64,000 nucleotides of DNA from Singulisphaera sp. GP187 (GTDB lineage: Bacteria > Planctomycetota > Planctomycetia > Isosphaerales > Isosphaeraceae), in the NCBI RefSeq assembly GCF_900129635.1, contig NZ_FSRB01000001.1:62001-126000 (forward strand). Reading direction: 5' to 3'. Below are positions 18,784 through 27,682 of the stretch, in pieces (position 1 is the stretch's first letter; each line of letters opens with the position of its first letter). The notes beneath the pieces are model-generated. The model ran no database searches and was not told the DNA's origin. It worked only from the letters and a program-made list of their open reading frames with translations. Both the position numbers and the translations under genes were made by a program.

Positions 18784-19080
18784 GTGAAACATGTCGTCAT
18801 CTTCCCAGATTACCCATCGTGGCGCAATCGCCCTGGGACCTACGCCAACCGGTTGGCAGGCAAGAGGGTCGATGACTCGCTACATTCGATCATCAACTCC
18901 ATCGACACCCTCTACGCCGATCTCGATCGCGCGATCGAGATCGTGGAAGATCTTAATAGCGAAAATCAAAGGTATTATAAGAATTATTATAGCAAATTTA
19001 ACTTTGCCGAACTGCTCAAGATGTACGTTGAAGATTGGAAGAAAGAGCACGCACATAAGCCAGTCGGCAACACAGAATGA
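18784..19080 (+). CDS. Small hypothetical protein, A/T-rich, 98 aa
   Basis: An open frame from GTG at 18784 with no clear ribosome site. The C-terminal half uses A/T-rich codons (YYKNYYSKFNFAELLKMYVE) unlike all neighbours and looks like amphipathic helix rather than a shadow frame. It may be a small acquired gene or the tail of a larger, now lost gene. No family was recognised. The flanks (18600-18780 and 19080-19360) are also comparatively A/T-rich and contain no other supported gene. Confidence 0.4.
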   Translation: MKHVVIFPDYPSWRNRPGTYANRLAGKRVDDSLHSIINSIDTLYADLDRAIEIVEDLNSENQRYYKNYYSKFNFAELLKMYVEDWKKEHAHKPVGNTE

Positions 19081-19362
19081 TGAGGCTAATGGTTTGGCTC
19101 AATGCGATGACTTGAGACGTGGACAGAGGAAACCCGGTCGCCACGGGCCAAGGCGTCTCCCGATGGGAGCCGAGTACGGAACCAGTGGCGCCCGGCAAAT
19201 GATCCTCTTGTCTAGAGAGGCTCTGGTTTGTTCGCTTGTTGATTGGATATCTTGATTCGGCTTTGGGGGTGTGACTGATGATTGATGTTAAGAATCGCCG
19301 GAGCCGTGTCGGAAGAATTCGATCGGCTACTCTCGAATCTTTACGCACCTGTCAATCGTCTT

Positions 19363-20079
19363 TCATAGACCAGACGTATCAGCTACGGACGAGTCAGCAA
19401 GACGATCAATAGCTCCGGCAGCATCTAAATCGACGGTGGGATCGGTATTTCTCCTCTCCGGAGTTATCGATCGGCCCCAGGACAGTCCCAATAGGCTGCC
19501 GAGGATTGGACAGGCCACGTACAGGCCGACGAATCGGACATACCAAGCGGCGGTGTGTGTGGGCGGGATGTAGAAGACGCCAGCCAACATCGCGACTCCG
19601 TAGCCGATCAAAGCTCCCCTGATGAAGGCCGCGATGCCCCAGGACCGGCGCCTTTCGAACTGCGCGGCGAGCAGGCCGGTCGCCCACGCGGGCAAGATGC
19701 TGAGGAAGCAAGTGGCCCACATCTCGGCGATGAAGACAAGTTCGTTGAAGAGGATGCTACCCCTCTGATCCCCCGTCATCCCCCGATACCACCGGACCAA
19801 CGTCCCTACGATGTGGAGAGAGAGTCCATCAGAAGAGATTCCCAACGCAATATACGAGGTGATGTAGACGACGAAGAACGTGTAGTGGAAAGCTTGGAAG
19901 GGGCGGCCGAGGATGATCTTCCAGACGACCACGTAGTTGAGCGCGGCTAGAGGAAACCAGACTACAGGGGAAAGGAGCAATCCGGCTCCCGAAGAGACAG
20001 CTCGCAGTATGGCCAGATCCAGGGCAACGAGTGCTGTGATTTTCATCAACTTGCCGAGGGTAACGCCTTTCCCAGTCAT
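19363..20079 (-). CDS. Multi-pass membrane protein of unknown function
   Basis: 238 aa from the ATG at 20079, ten bases after GAGGA; GTG at 20088 is too close to that site. About six hydrophobic segments are visible (LVALDLAILRAV; LLLSPVVWFPLAALNYVVVW; YTFFVVYITSYIALGI; FIAEMWATCFLSILPAWATG; FIRGALIGYGVAMLAGVFYI; FVGLYVACPILGSLLGL) and a polar C-terminal tail. No catalytic or transport motif was found. A similar size and topology is common among uncharacterised planctomycete membrane proteins. Isolated gene next to the IS701 element. Confidence 0.7.
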   Translation of the reverse strand: MTGKGVTLGKLMKITALVALDLAILRAVSSGAGLLLSPVVWFPLAALNYVVVWKIILGRPFQAFHYTFFVVYITSYIALGISSDGLSLHIVGTLVRWYRGMTGDQRGSILFNELVFIAEMWATCFLSILPAWATGLLAAQFERRRSWGIAAFIRGALIGYGVAMLAGVFYIPPTHTAAWYVRFVGLYVACPILGSLLGLSWGRSITPERRNTDPTVDLDAAGAIDRLADSSVADTSGL

Positions 20080-20217
20080 GGCCCACACTTCCTCAAATGT
20101 TAAGTCTGGCCTCTAGCCCACCCCTGACAGCTTCATCGCGTCGCAAATCGATCACCATCCTATCAGAAACGGCTATTCCGAGCAGGCTATTCAGGCTTTA
20201 CACTCCGAGGCACCTAG

Positions 20218-21754
20218 TACTACAGCGCTAAGTCGTATCCCATTTGCATCGGGGCAACTCTGTGAGTTTGATGCCCAACTCATGCAGCCTTCGCCTTGTC
20301 CGCTTGGTGTGGCACCGCTGTGCCACGGCGTTTCGACGTTGCGCCCGCTCGATCTCTTCGGAGGTTCGCTCCAGTAGCTTCCGCGGAGCACTCAGCCCCA
20401 ACCACCAGAATGGGATCAACGCCGCTACTGCGGTGTGTACCTGGCACTCCGTCAGGCCCAGGTTTTTCCCCCCCGAACTCCTGTCGCATCCGCGACAGGA
20501 ACAGGTAGCTCAGGCAACTCAGGATCAGGTGGCGTTTGAGCCCCTGGTAGCGTCGGCCCTCGTACTGATCCAGCCCGATCTCGGACTTCTGGTCTTCGAA
20601 GCAGCGCTCGACTCGCCACCGCGAAAATGCGACGAGCAACAGCACCTGCACCGACGTCTCCTCGGGGGCGTCGCCGACGAAGAACTTCAACTCCGCCGGG
20701 TTCAAGACGTCGCGGGCGGCGACCAGGTGCAGCGGCTCGCCCGGCAACCCGTCCGCGCCCACGGGGGAAAACCGCAAGTGCTTGACTTCCCAGACCATCG
20801 GCCCCTTGTGCCCGTCCTTGACCCGCCACCGGACCCAGGGCTGGTTGCGAAACCCGTCCTGATCGAGCATCGCCTCGACCCGCCGGGCCGGCGCGCTGCC
20901 GCTCGCCAGGCGAGGCGTCTTGCGGCCGCGGCCCCGCCCGTGCTTGCGATACTTCCTGGTGACGACACGCGGTGCCTTGATCCAGCCCATGAAGCTCCGC
21001 GGCACCTCGCCGACGTACTTCTGGCTGCGGCCCCTCAACCCCCGCAGGAACTCGGGCTTACTGCCGTAGCCCTCGTCGAAGGTCACCCAGTCGAAGTGCA
21101 GACCGTTGGTGATGGCGCGGTCGTAGAGTTCCAGGGCGATCGTCCACTTGGGCCGGTAAACCATAGCGTCGGGGATGCCAGTCTCCCGGCAGCGGTCGCG
21201 GTCAGAGGACCAGGACTCCGGCAGATACAGTTCGCCGTCGAGCAGGCAGTGAAAACCGTCGCGGGCGTAGGCGAGGTGGACCGTGACGATGCAGTTCTCC
21301 TTCTTGCCGACGGAGCCGCACCACTGCCGCTGCACGCCGGGGGTCTTGTTCCCCTTCTTGACGTCGCTGGTCTCGTCGAAGACGCCGATCGCGTTGGGGC
21401 CGGCGTGCTCGTCGCGGACGATGTGCTGGAGCCGGTCGCGCGCCCGGTCCTGGTCCCAGCAGTGCTGGCTGAGGAACTCCTGCAGGGTCCTGACGGGGAC
21501 GCCGGCATTGATGGCGATCGGCTCGACACTCTTTTCGGGGATGTCCGAGAGTTGCCCGGAGACGTACACCGGCAAATGGGACCGCGTGTCCTTGCGCGGG
21601 AAGCAGTCATCGAACCGCTTGAGGAACTTGTTCAGCGCGGGTTTGAGCTTGCGGATCTGTGGGATATCCATACTCGTCCCTCCATAAACCATGAAGGCGA
21701 GCATACTTTCGCAATGGCTGGCGGATCAAGACGGTACAACTTGGCGCTGTAGTA
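20218..21754 (-). mobile_element. Complete IS701-family insertion sequence
   Basis: 1537 bases bounded by inverted repeats: the left end TACTACAGCGCTAAGTCGTA and the right end (read inward) TACTACAGCGCCAAGTTGTA differ at two positions. Both ends are flanked by CTAG (20214-20217 and 21755-21758), a 4-bp duplication that fits the YTAR target known for IS701. One intact transposase fills the element. It sits 104 bases beyond the 3' end of the 21859 gene, so it did not break a gene and looks recent. Confidence 0.92.
20280..21671 (-). CDS. IS701-family DDE transposase
   Basis: 463 aa from the ATG at 21671, five bases after GGAGGGA; the frame opens earlier at 21704 but without a site. DDE-type features are intact: GVFDETSDVKKG (first Asp), WVTFDEGYGSKPEFL (second Asp) and VERCFEDQKSEIGLDQYEGR (Glu region), in the order expected for IS701 transposases. 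No frameshift or early stop, so it should be functional. It acts on the ends described for the surrounding element. Confidence 0.93.
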   Translation of the reverse strand: MDIPQIRKLKPALNKFLKRFDDCFPRKDTRSHLPVYVSGQLSDIPEKSVEPIAINAGVPVRTLQEFLSQHCWDQDRARDRLQHIVRDEHAGPNAIGVFDETSDVKKGNKTPGVQRQWCGSVGKKENCIVTVHLAYARDGFHCLLDGELYLPESWSSDRDRCRETGIPDAMVYRPKWTIALELYDRAITNGLHFDWVTFDEGYGSKPEFLRGLRGRSQKYVGEVPRSFMGWIKAPRVVTRKYRKHGRGRGRKTPRLASGSAPARRVEAMLDQDGFRNQPWVRWRVKDGHKGPMVWEVKHLRFSPVGADGLPGEPLHLVAARDVLNPAELKFFVGDAPEETSVQVLLLVAFSRWRVERCFEDQKSEIGLDQYEGRRYQGLKRHLILSCLSYLFLSRMRQEFGGEKPGPDGVPGTHRSSGVDPILVVGAECSAEATGANLRRDRAGATSKRRGTAVPHQADKAKAA

Positions 21755-21858
21755 CTAGGATGAGGCTGTTTGGGCCGATGGGGTGACTCCTAGGGCCAGA
21801 AAACGAGGCGGTCGTTAACATCAATCAGCGGTCACACCCGGCTTTGGCCGTCGATTCG

Positions 21859-23562
21859 CTACGGCACTTGCCGGTTGAGCTTGAGCAGCAGGCGCTCAGC
21901 ACGGAAGACGATTTCGATGTCTTTATCTCTGAGGGCGTCTTCCAGCACGGGCACGGCGACCGGGCCGAGCTCGAAGAGTTGCGTCTCCGCCGTTTCGCGG
22001 GTCTTGGGCAGGTTGTCTCCCAGCTTTTGCACCAATTCTCGAGCCTTGTCCTGGAGGCGGGGGTCGATGCCGTGCACGACCAAGGCGGCGGTGCGGACGA
22101 ACTTCTTGGGGGCGGGGAAGACGTCCAGGAGCACGGCCTCGTCGATCGCGTCACGCGAGAAGTGGGCCAGGACGATCAGGCCGTCAGGCGCGAACAGGGC
22201 CTCGCCATACTGGCTGAGGATTGATTCGATCACCTCTTCACGCAAGCCCTGCGCTGCGAGCCGCCGGGTGTACGAGTCGCGGGTGAGCTCGCGGTAGGAC
22301 GGGTCTGTGGCCTTCAGTGGCTGCGAGAGCGTGAGCTTGACCGGAGGGCCTTCGATCACGGCTCCCTTCTTGCCGGAGTCTTCCGCGAGCCGGGCGGCCG
22401 TGGTGATGAAGAGCGAGCCGTCCTCGGTGACGCGGTAGCTCAGGCCCACCGTTCCCAGCACCTCCGCCAGGGCGTCGCGCGCCGCGATGTTGGCCCCCTT
22501 CAGGCTCATCGTCTTGCCGAGGTCGACCGACTCCTTGATCAAGGTCTTCTCGTCGAGCTCATACCGGACACGGGCCTGACCCGTGACCAGGTCGAGGACC
22601 TCCTTGCGCGGAGCTTGCTCGACGTTCACGGTGATCGGCCGGTTGAGGATCTGGTCGACACGAGCCCGGACATCCGCGTCCGCTTCGGCTGGGAGCGGCT
22701 TGGGCTCGTCTTTTTTGTCTGGGTCTTTGTCCTTCTTCGCGTCGGTCTCGGCCTTTTCGAAGACGGCTTCCGCTTTCTCGGTGCCCGTCTTCTTTTTCTG
22801 CTCCAGCGCCTCCTTCTCCTTGGTCTTCTTGACCGACGTCTCATCCTTCCCTTCCGGGGTTGCCGAGGGAAGTTCGTCGAGCCAGCCGACGCGGTAGCCG
22901 TTGTCCGTGGGGGCGATCACGGCGACATCCAGCAGCCGGTACTGAGTCAGGTTCTGCACGGTGTACTCGTCGGGACCGCCGCGCAGCTTGAGCGGGACCG
23001 GCACCGCCAGCTCGGTGTCGTAGGCGAGGAACCGCTCGGCCCGTGACTCGCGTTGATGATACAAGGCGGACTCGAGTTTGCGGAGCTGCGGGAGCCAGTG
23101 GGCCTCCGGGAGAAACCCGATCGGAACGCCGGCCGCGGGGGCCTTGGTCAGGTCGGACTTGAACCATTGGATCCGCCCGGCGCGTTCGCTCGCGGGCGGC
23201 CAGTGGGCGAGGATCGTCCCTTTTTTAAGGCGGAGGTCAATGTCGAGGTCGCGGGTCGGTTCGCCGAAAAACTGCACGACGGAGATGGGGGCGATCGGGA
23301 ACTTTCCGGTCAGTTCCTTGCCTTCGAGCTTGGGCCGGAGCGTCCCGACGACGCCGGGCATTGCATTCTTGTAGATGCGTGAGGCGTTGAGCGAGAGCTG
23401 GGACGGGCTGGTGACCCAGATCGACCAGTCGTAGACCTCAACGGCCGGCTGGGGCTTGTCGTCCTCAGCCCGGGCGGCCAGCAAGCAGGGGCCGCCAAAG
23501 CCGAGCAACAGGGGGGCGAGCCAGAACGATCGGCCGAGAGACGGACGGATGGGGCGACTCAT
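21859..23562 (-). CDS. Exported protein with STN-like domain and Lys-rich linker
   Basis: 567 aa with a signal peptide (FWLAPLLLGFGGPCLLAARA). Residues about 25-235 form an unrecognised beta-rich domain (EVYDWSIWVTSPSQLSLNAS). Residues about 236-300 are a charged Lys/Glu linker (KKTKEKEALEQKKKTGTEKA). Residues about 310-395 resemble the short secretin/TonB N-terminal (STN) fold (RPITVNVEQAPRKEVLDLVT; GTVGLSYRVTEDGSLFITT). A helical C-terminal part follows, ending in a HEAT-like helix pair. It overlaps the NPCBM gene by ATGA, so the two are coupled and probably work together in the envelope. Last gene of the minus-strand train. Confidence 0.75.
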   Translation of the reverse strand: MSRPIRPSLGRSFWLAPLLLGFGGPCLLAARAEDDKPQPAVEVYDWSIWVTSPSQLSLNASRIYKNAMPGVVGTLRPKLEGKELTGKFPIAPISVVQFFGEPTRDLDIDLRLKKGTILAHWPPASERAGRIQWFKSDLTKAPAAGVPIGFLPEAHWLPQLRKLESALYHQRESRAERFLAYDTELAVPVPLKLRGGPDEYTVQNLTQYRLLDVAVIAPTDNGYRVGWLDELPSATPEGKDETSVKKTKEKEALEQKKKTGTEKAEAVFEKAETDAKKDKDPDKKDEPKPLPAEADADVRARVDQILNRPITVNVEQAPRKEVLDLVTGQARVRYELDEKTLIKESVDLGKTMSLKGANIAARDALAEVLGTVGLSYRVTEDGSLFITTAARLAEDSGKKGAVIEGPPVKLTLSQPLKATDPSYRELTRDSYTRRLAAQGLREEVIESILSQYGEALFAPDGLIVLAHFSRDAIDEAVLLDVFPAPKKFVRTAALVVHGIDPRLQDKARELVQKLGDNLPKTRETAETQLFELGPVAVPVLEDALRDKDIEIVFRAERLLLKLNRQVP

Positions 23563-26500
23563 TGGGTGCTCCCGGGTTTCGCGGTCGTGTTCGTGGTTTT
23601 TGGTTCGGGGGAACCCGGTTTCGTGGGTTGCGGTGATGCCGCCTTGGCGGGCGTTCCGGAACTCGGCGGAGGCTTCCTGAAGAGGCGGGCGTTCGCCCAG
23701 ATCACCCGGTCGCCCGTGTCCTGGTCGGGGCCGAAATCGACGACGAGCTTGAGTTGCTTGGCATTCGCGACCGACAGCGAGAGCTTGACCGGCGGAGCGT
23801 CGGCACGGAGGTCGGGGTTGGCGTAGATCTCCTTGTCGTCGGCGAAGACGCGGCAGTCGACCCGTCCCAGCTTCTTGGCGGACTCGTCGAACCCGACGAT
23901 GGCCTCGAAGGTGGTGTACCCGCCGGTCAGGTCGTAGGTCAGGGCGGACCGGGAGTGAACCGCCAGGCCGTGCTCATAGGTGATTCCGTCCATCTTGAGC
24001 GGCGTGCCGGCGAGGTTGACATCCTTGCGCCAGGGCGAGCGCCTGCCGAAGAATGGCGTCTCTTCGACCCGACTCGGTTCGAGGTCCGAGAGGTAGGTCA
24101 TCTGGCCTCCTCGGAACCGGACGCTGCGAACCTCGGCGGCGGGGAGGTCGAGGCTCTCGCCCCAGGCGGTCTCGATCTTCCAGGTCTTGGCCTCCAAGGT
24201 CTTCCAGAGGCCCGAGATGACGATGCCGCCGGCCATCGAGAAGGTCGAATGCAACCCGTCGGATCGGTCGGGCTCCGGCCTCGCGGCGAGGATCAGACCC
24301 TCCACCTGCTTGAGCGAGAGCGAGCGCGTCTTGTCCTGGAAGTGGAAGAGCAGCTTGTCCTCGGCGGTCCCCTCGGCGATCCCTGGGATCGCCACGACCT
24401 CATCGTCCTTGGACCGTGCCAGCAGGAGATCCTCGGTCCCTCGCGTCCGCAGTCGTTTGGCGAACGATTCGGACGACTCCTTATGTTCAGGAAGCCCCAT
24501 GTAGATCCCGGTGACGCGAGCCAGCGGCACGGTCAGGCGGTCTCCCCAGGGAGTCAGCAGACGTAAGGAATCTTCACCGAGCCCCTCGAACTTGCCAAAG
24601 AGCTGTTCGTCGCCCGTCAGATAGACGCGGGCATCGAGCGATGGGGCCGGTGCCTTTGGGTCCACGGCGAGCTTGGGGTCGGATCGTTTGTCCGACTTGA
24701 TGGTGGCGTTGGCGCTCTGGCCGTCGCTGTAGGTGATGTTGACCGTTAGGTCTTTCCCGTTGAGGTCGCCGGCCGGTGGTTCCAGGAACAGGTCGGCCCA
24801 CGTTTCAGTCCCGGCGCGACGAACGACGAGCGGCCAGTCGTTTGAGTCGGAGGTGTCCAGCCGCCAAGCGGTGGGGCCTTTATCGGTCTGGGCATTGATC
24901 GTGACTTGCTTGATCGCCGCAGTTCGCAGGTTGGCGAGCGTCAGGTGCAAGTCGCAAATCCCATTCGGCTTGGGTTCGAGCTTGGGGATTTTCGCGGCGG
25001 CCACTGTCCCCGGTGGCGGGGCGAGCACGTCGTCCGTCTTGGCGACCGGCTTGGCCGCTCCGTCCTTAGCCTTTTCCACACCGGGCATGGTGAAGTCGAG
25101 GTTCGGCTGACCGAGCACGCGGCCGGACAGGGTCAGGGCCTTCTCGAACGCGATCCCTTCGACCTCGTCGAGGGGCACCCGTGCCTTCGGTTCGACTTTC
25201 GGCGGCGGTGTGGGCTTGGCGTCCTTCGGTTTCTCTTTGCCGTCGGCCTTGGCGCTGGCGTCTTTGGGCTTCTCCCTGGCGTCCTTCGGTTTCTCCTTAC
25301 CGTCCTCCTTGGATTCAGCGTCTTTGGATTTCTCTGCGCCGTCTTTCTTGGTGTCAGCGTCTTTGGGTTTGTCCTTACCGTCTTTCTTGGTGTCAGCGTC
25401 CTTGGATTTCTCTGTGCTGTCTTTCTTGGTGTCAGCGTCTTTGGGCTTCGCGTTGGGATCTTCCTTGAGATCCGCGTCTTTGGGTTTGTCCTTACTGTCC
25501 TCCTTGGTGTTGGCGTCCTTCGCCTTCTCGGAGCCCTTGTCTTTGGAGTCGGCGTCCTCCTTGGTCTTGGTTACTGCTGTCTCCTTCGCCCCTGTTTCTT
25601 TCTCGGTTTTGGCCGGTTCCGGCTTTGCCGTTTCGGTGGGCGCCGGGGAAGCAGCGTCAGCCGGTTTCGGTGTCGCGCTGTTTTCCTTGGCGGGGGAGGC
25701 CGCGCCGGGTTTGGCCGCCTTGGAGTCGGGTGTTGTTGGAGTCGTGGGAGGAGCCTTGGGGGGCGGGCCGCCGACGACGAGCTTGCCGTCCTCGAGCGCG
25801 GTCGGTTCACCGTGGATGATCTCGCCGAAGACGGTGCGGACCGTGGTCCCGAGACCGTTGACTCGCTCGGCGCGGATCGTGACGTCGCGGAGGATGACGT
25901 CCAACCCCTCCGCGCCATTGCGGTTGACGGCGAATAGCTTCACGCCCGCAATGTCGGTCGCACCAAGTTCGAGCTGCCCGAGGTAGCGGGGCGATCCGGA
26001 CTCGCTGTCGAGCACGTGGTAGCGGACGGTCGAGCCCTCGCGCCTGAGCTCCAACTGGAACGTCTCCCCCTTGGCCGGGAAGGTCGGGCGAGGCGGCTTG
26101 ACGGGCTTGCCTCCAGGTTGGGGCATCCCCATCCCCTGCATGGCCATCATCTGCATTTGCATCTGCATGGCCTGTTGGCCTTGGGCGCTGTTGGCCTTTT
26201 GGATCGAGCGGTAAACGGATGTGCCCGTGGTCTCGATCAGGCGGACGAGCGTGGCGTCGGGCTGGTCGACGTTCTGGGTGGCGATTGCCAGGCCGACCGC
26301 CACGCCGTCTTCTTGAGCGGGCTTGGGGAGCTTGCGAATGACGAAGTTGGCCGTGATCGTGAAGTCACCGCCAAACTTCAGGGCTTGCGGCGTCTTCCAG
26401 CCGGTCTCGGCTTCGCCGGGGGCGAGGGTGACGTGCAGGCCGTCGTCCTCGCGCTTGATCTGCTTCTTCTCGCCGTACGACTCGGCGTCGAGCGTCGTCT

Positions 26501-26588
26501 GGTCGAGTTTTTTGGCGTCGAGCGGCCGAGAATAATCGTGGACGTCGCCGGTGAGGAGACTGACCCAAAGCAGAACCACGCGGTGCAT
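23559..26588 (-). CDS. Large exported NPCBM-domain protein with Lys/Asp-rich repeats
   Basis: 1009 aa from the ATG at 26588 (GAGGG six bases upstream; start of a leader MHRVVLLWVSLLTG). Residues about 20-270 form a beta-rich domain of laminin-G/DUF1080 style. Residues about 275-470 are a disordered linker of imperfect repeats (KDADTKKDGKDKPKDADTKK). A beta-rich domain follows (about 480-800), and the last 150 residues are an NPCBM (novel putative carbohydrate-binding module) domain: MDGITYEHGLAVHSRSALTY, FEAIVGFDE, VDFGPDQDTGDRVIWANARL. It is probably a surface glycan- or matrix-binding protein. It overlaps the STN-like gene (ATGA) and lies 455 bases after the small exported protein gene. Confidence 0.85.
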   Translation of the reverse strand: MHRVVLLWVSLLTGDVHDYSRPLDAKKLDQTTLDAESYGEKKQIKREDDGLHVTLAPGEAETGWKTPQALKFGGDFTITANFVIRKLPKPAQEDGVAVGLAIATQNVDQPDATLVRLIETTGTSVYRSIQKANSAQGQQAMQMQMQMMAMQGMGMPQPGGKPVKPPRPTFPAKGETFQLELRREGSTVRYHVLDSESGSPRYLGQLELGATDIAGVKLFAVNRNGAEGLDVILRDVTIRAERVNGLGTTVRTVFGEIIHGEPTALEDGKLVVGGPPPKAPPTTPTTPDSKAAKPGAASPAKENSATPKPADAASPAPTETAKPEPAKTEKETGAKETAVTKTKEDADSKDKGSEKAKDANTKEDSKDKPKDADLKEDPNAKPKDADTKKDSTEKSKDADTKKDGKDKPKDADTKKDGAEKSKDAESKEDGKEKPKDAREKPKDASAKADGKEKPKDAKPTPPPKVEPKARVPLDEVEGIAFEKALTLSGRVLGQPNLDFTMPGVEKAKDGAAKPVAKTDDVLAPPPGTVAAAKIPKLEPKPNGICDLHLTLANLRTAAIKQVTINAQTDKGPTAWRLDTSDSNDWPLVVRRAGTETWADLFLEPPAGDLNGKDLTVNITYSDGQSANATIKSDKRSDPKLAVDPKAPAPSLDARVYLTGDEQLFGKFEGLGEDSLRLLTPWGDRLTVPLARVTGIYMGLPEHKESSESFAKRLRTRGTEDLLLARSKDDEVVAIPGIAEGTAEDKLLFHFQDKTRSLSLKQVEGLILAARPEPDRSDGLHSTFSMAGGIVISGLWKTLEAKTWKIETAWGESLDLPAAEVRSVRFRGGQMTYLSDLEPSRVEETPFFGRRSPWRKDVNLAGTPLKMDGITYEHGLAVHSRSALTYDLTGGYTTFEAIVGFDESAKKLGRVDCRVFADDKEIYANPDLRADAPPVKLSLSVANAKQLKLVVDFGPDQDTGDRVIWANARLFRKPPPSSGTPAKAASPQPTKPGSPEPKTTNTTAKPGSTQ

Positions 26589-26769
26589 CGCATGCCCTCG
26601 ATCGATGAACGCCGCGAGCCGGGCCACCTCATGGAACGGGGCCGAGCGACGGGCGGGCTTGGGTCGGGCCGCCTTCGACGGGCGGCCATATGTCTAGGAT
26701 GAATCTCTGTGGCCCCGAAAGGGGCGACTGTTCCTGTCATGGCCAGAGGTGAAACCCCCTGGGAGACGG

Positions 26770-26883
26770 AGTTTGTCGCAAGGAAACCGGGCCGTCTGTC
26801 TGCCCCGGAGGCATAAATTCGCGGGAGAAACTCGTTCCCACGCTCCGCGTGGGAACGAGATCCCGGTATCCTTGCGACAGTCT
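26770..26883. repeat. Palindromic element B, long copy with inner hairpin
   Basis: An outer inverted repeat (core arms GTCGCAAGGAAACCGGG at 26775-26791 and its complement at 26862-26878, one mismatch, with weaker extension to 26770 and 26883) encloses a perfect 13-bp hairpin (26831-26843 with 26847-26859, loop TCC). It shares 34 identical bases with the short copy at 7127-7160. It sits in the 455-base gap between the 27044 and 26588 genes, where it may affect transcription of the NPCBM pair. Confidence 0.8.
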
Positions 26884-27043
26884 CGGGAAACGAGCGATCG
26901 GTTTGTGGCTTGCAGGCTCGGGGGCGCGACCGTCAGAGTCGGGCTTCGGTCGATCGACGGTCGCCCTTCCGGGGCTGAAGAAATCATGTCATGAATCTTC
27001 TGACAGATTTCAACCTGTCAGAAGATCAGCCCCGGCCGGTTCG

Positions 27044-27562
27044 TCAGGGTTTCTCGTCCGCTTTCGTGGTGTTGCTCGACGCTTTCGCCTGGGAAGCCGT
27101 GCTGCCCTTCTCGTCGGCGAGCCGACGATAGTAGCGTTCGAGCACGGTGCGGTACTCGGGCGGGAACCCTTCGGACATCGATTGGAGGATCCGGTCGCGT
27201 TCGCGGCCCGAGAGCTTGCCCCAATCCTTACCGGTGTCGGCTGGGTTCAGGAGGGTGCCGATCCCGCCCGTGCCGCTGCCGATCATCGAGTCGGCCATGC
27301 CTTTGTTGGGGTTATTCCGCTTCATGCCGTTCTTGCAGGCCTCGCATTGCTTTTCCAGGGAGGCGATGAGTTCGTCGAGGTCTTGAACGATCGCCTTCTG
27401 CTCGGTCTGGACCGGCTTGCCGGTCTCCGTCCGATTCAGCTCGTCGGTGACGTTGGCCATCTTGGTGGCGATCGCCGCGGCGGGCGGGTCTGCCGCGAAG
27501 GCGGGCGGGAGCAGACACGACATCAGCGCCGTGGCGCCCAGGATGCGAATGTTCTGTCTCAT
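27044..27562 (-). CDS. Small exported protein of unknown function
   Basis: 172 aa from the second of two adjacent ATGs (27562), five bases after GAGG; the frame extends to 27616. A signal peptide is clear (MRQNIRILGATALMSCLLPP, cleavage near AFA-AD). The mature part is helical with a KQCEAC motif (two cysteines) near residue 75 and a conserved-looking segment GKDWGKLSGRERDRILQSMS. Charged C-terminus. This type of protein accompanies the coiled-coil protein below in planctomycete MoxR/VWA trains as far as I recall; no function is known. Gap of 120 bases to the upstream gene. Confidence 0.75.
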   Translation of the reverse strand: MRQNIRILGATALMSCLLPPAFAADPPAAAIATKMANVTDELNRTETGKPVQTEQKAIVQDLDELIASLEKQCEACKNGMKRNNPNKGMADSMIGSGTGGIGTLLNPADTGKDWGKLSGRERDRILQSMSEGFPPEYRTVLERYYRRLADEKGSTASQAKASSNTTKADEKP

Positions 27563-27682
27563 CATCACCTCGTGGGTCTTGGGCCAGTAAGAGAAGTCAG
27601 GTCGAACCACTTCCACACGTTGTCCCCCTCTCGACGTTCCCCGCCGAGAGGGCCCGGCAAATCCAGCCGATTCGCCGGGTCG

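Noticed and set aside
24906..25937. Long plus-strand ORFs opposite the NPCBM and coiled-coil genes (also 28151-29770)
   Set aside because: They mirror low-complexity and GC-rich codons of the real minus-strand genes and have no start context or family.
26831..26859. 13-bp perfect hairpin as a plain terminator
   Set aside because: It is nested inside the longer element B inverted repeat, part of which recurs at 7.1 kb, and has no T-run.
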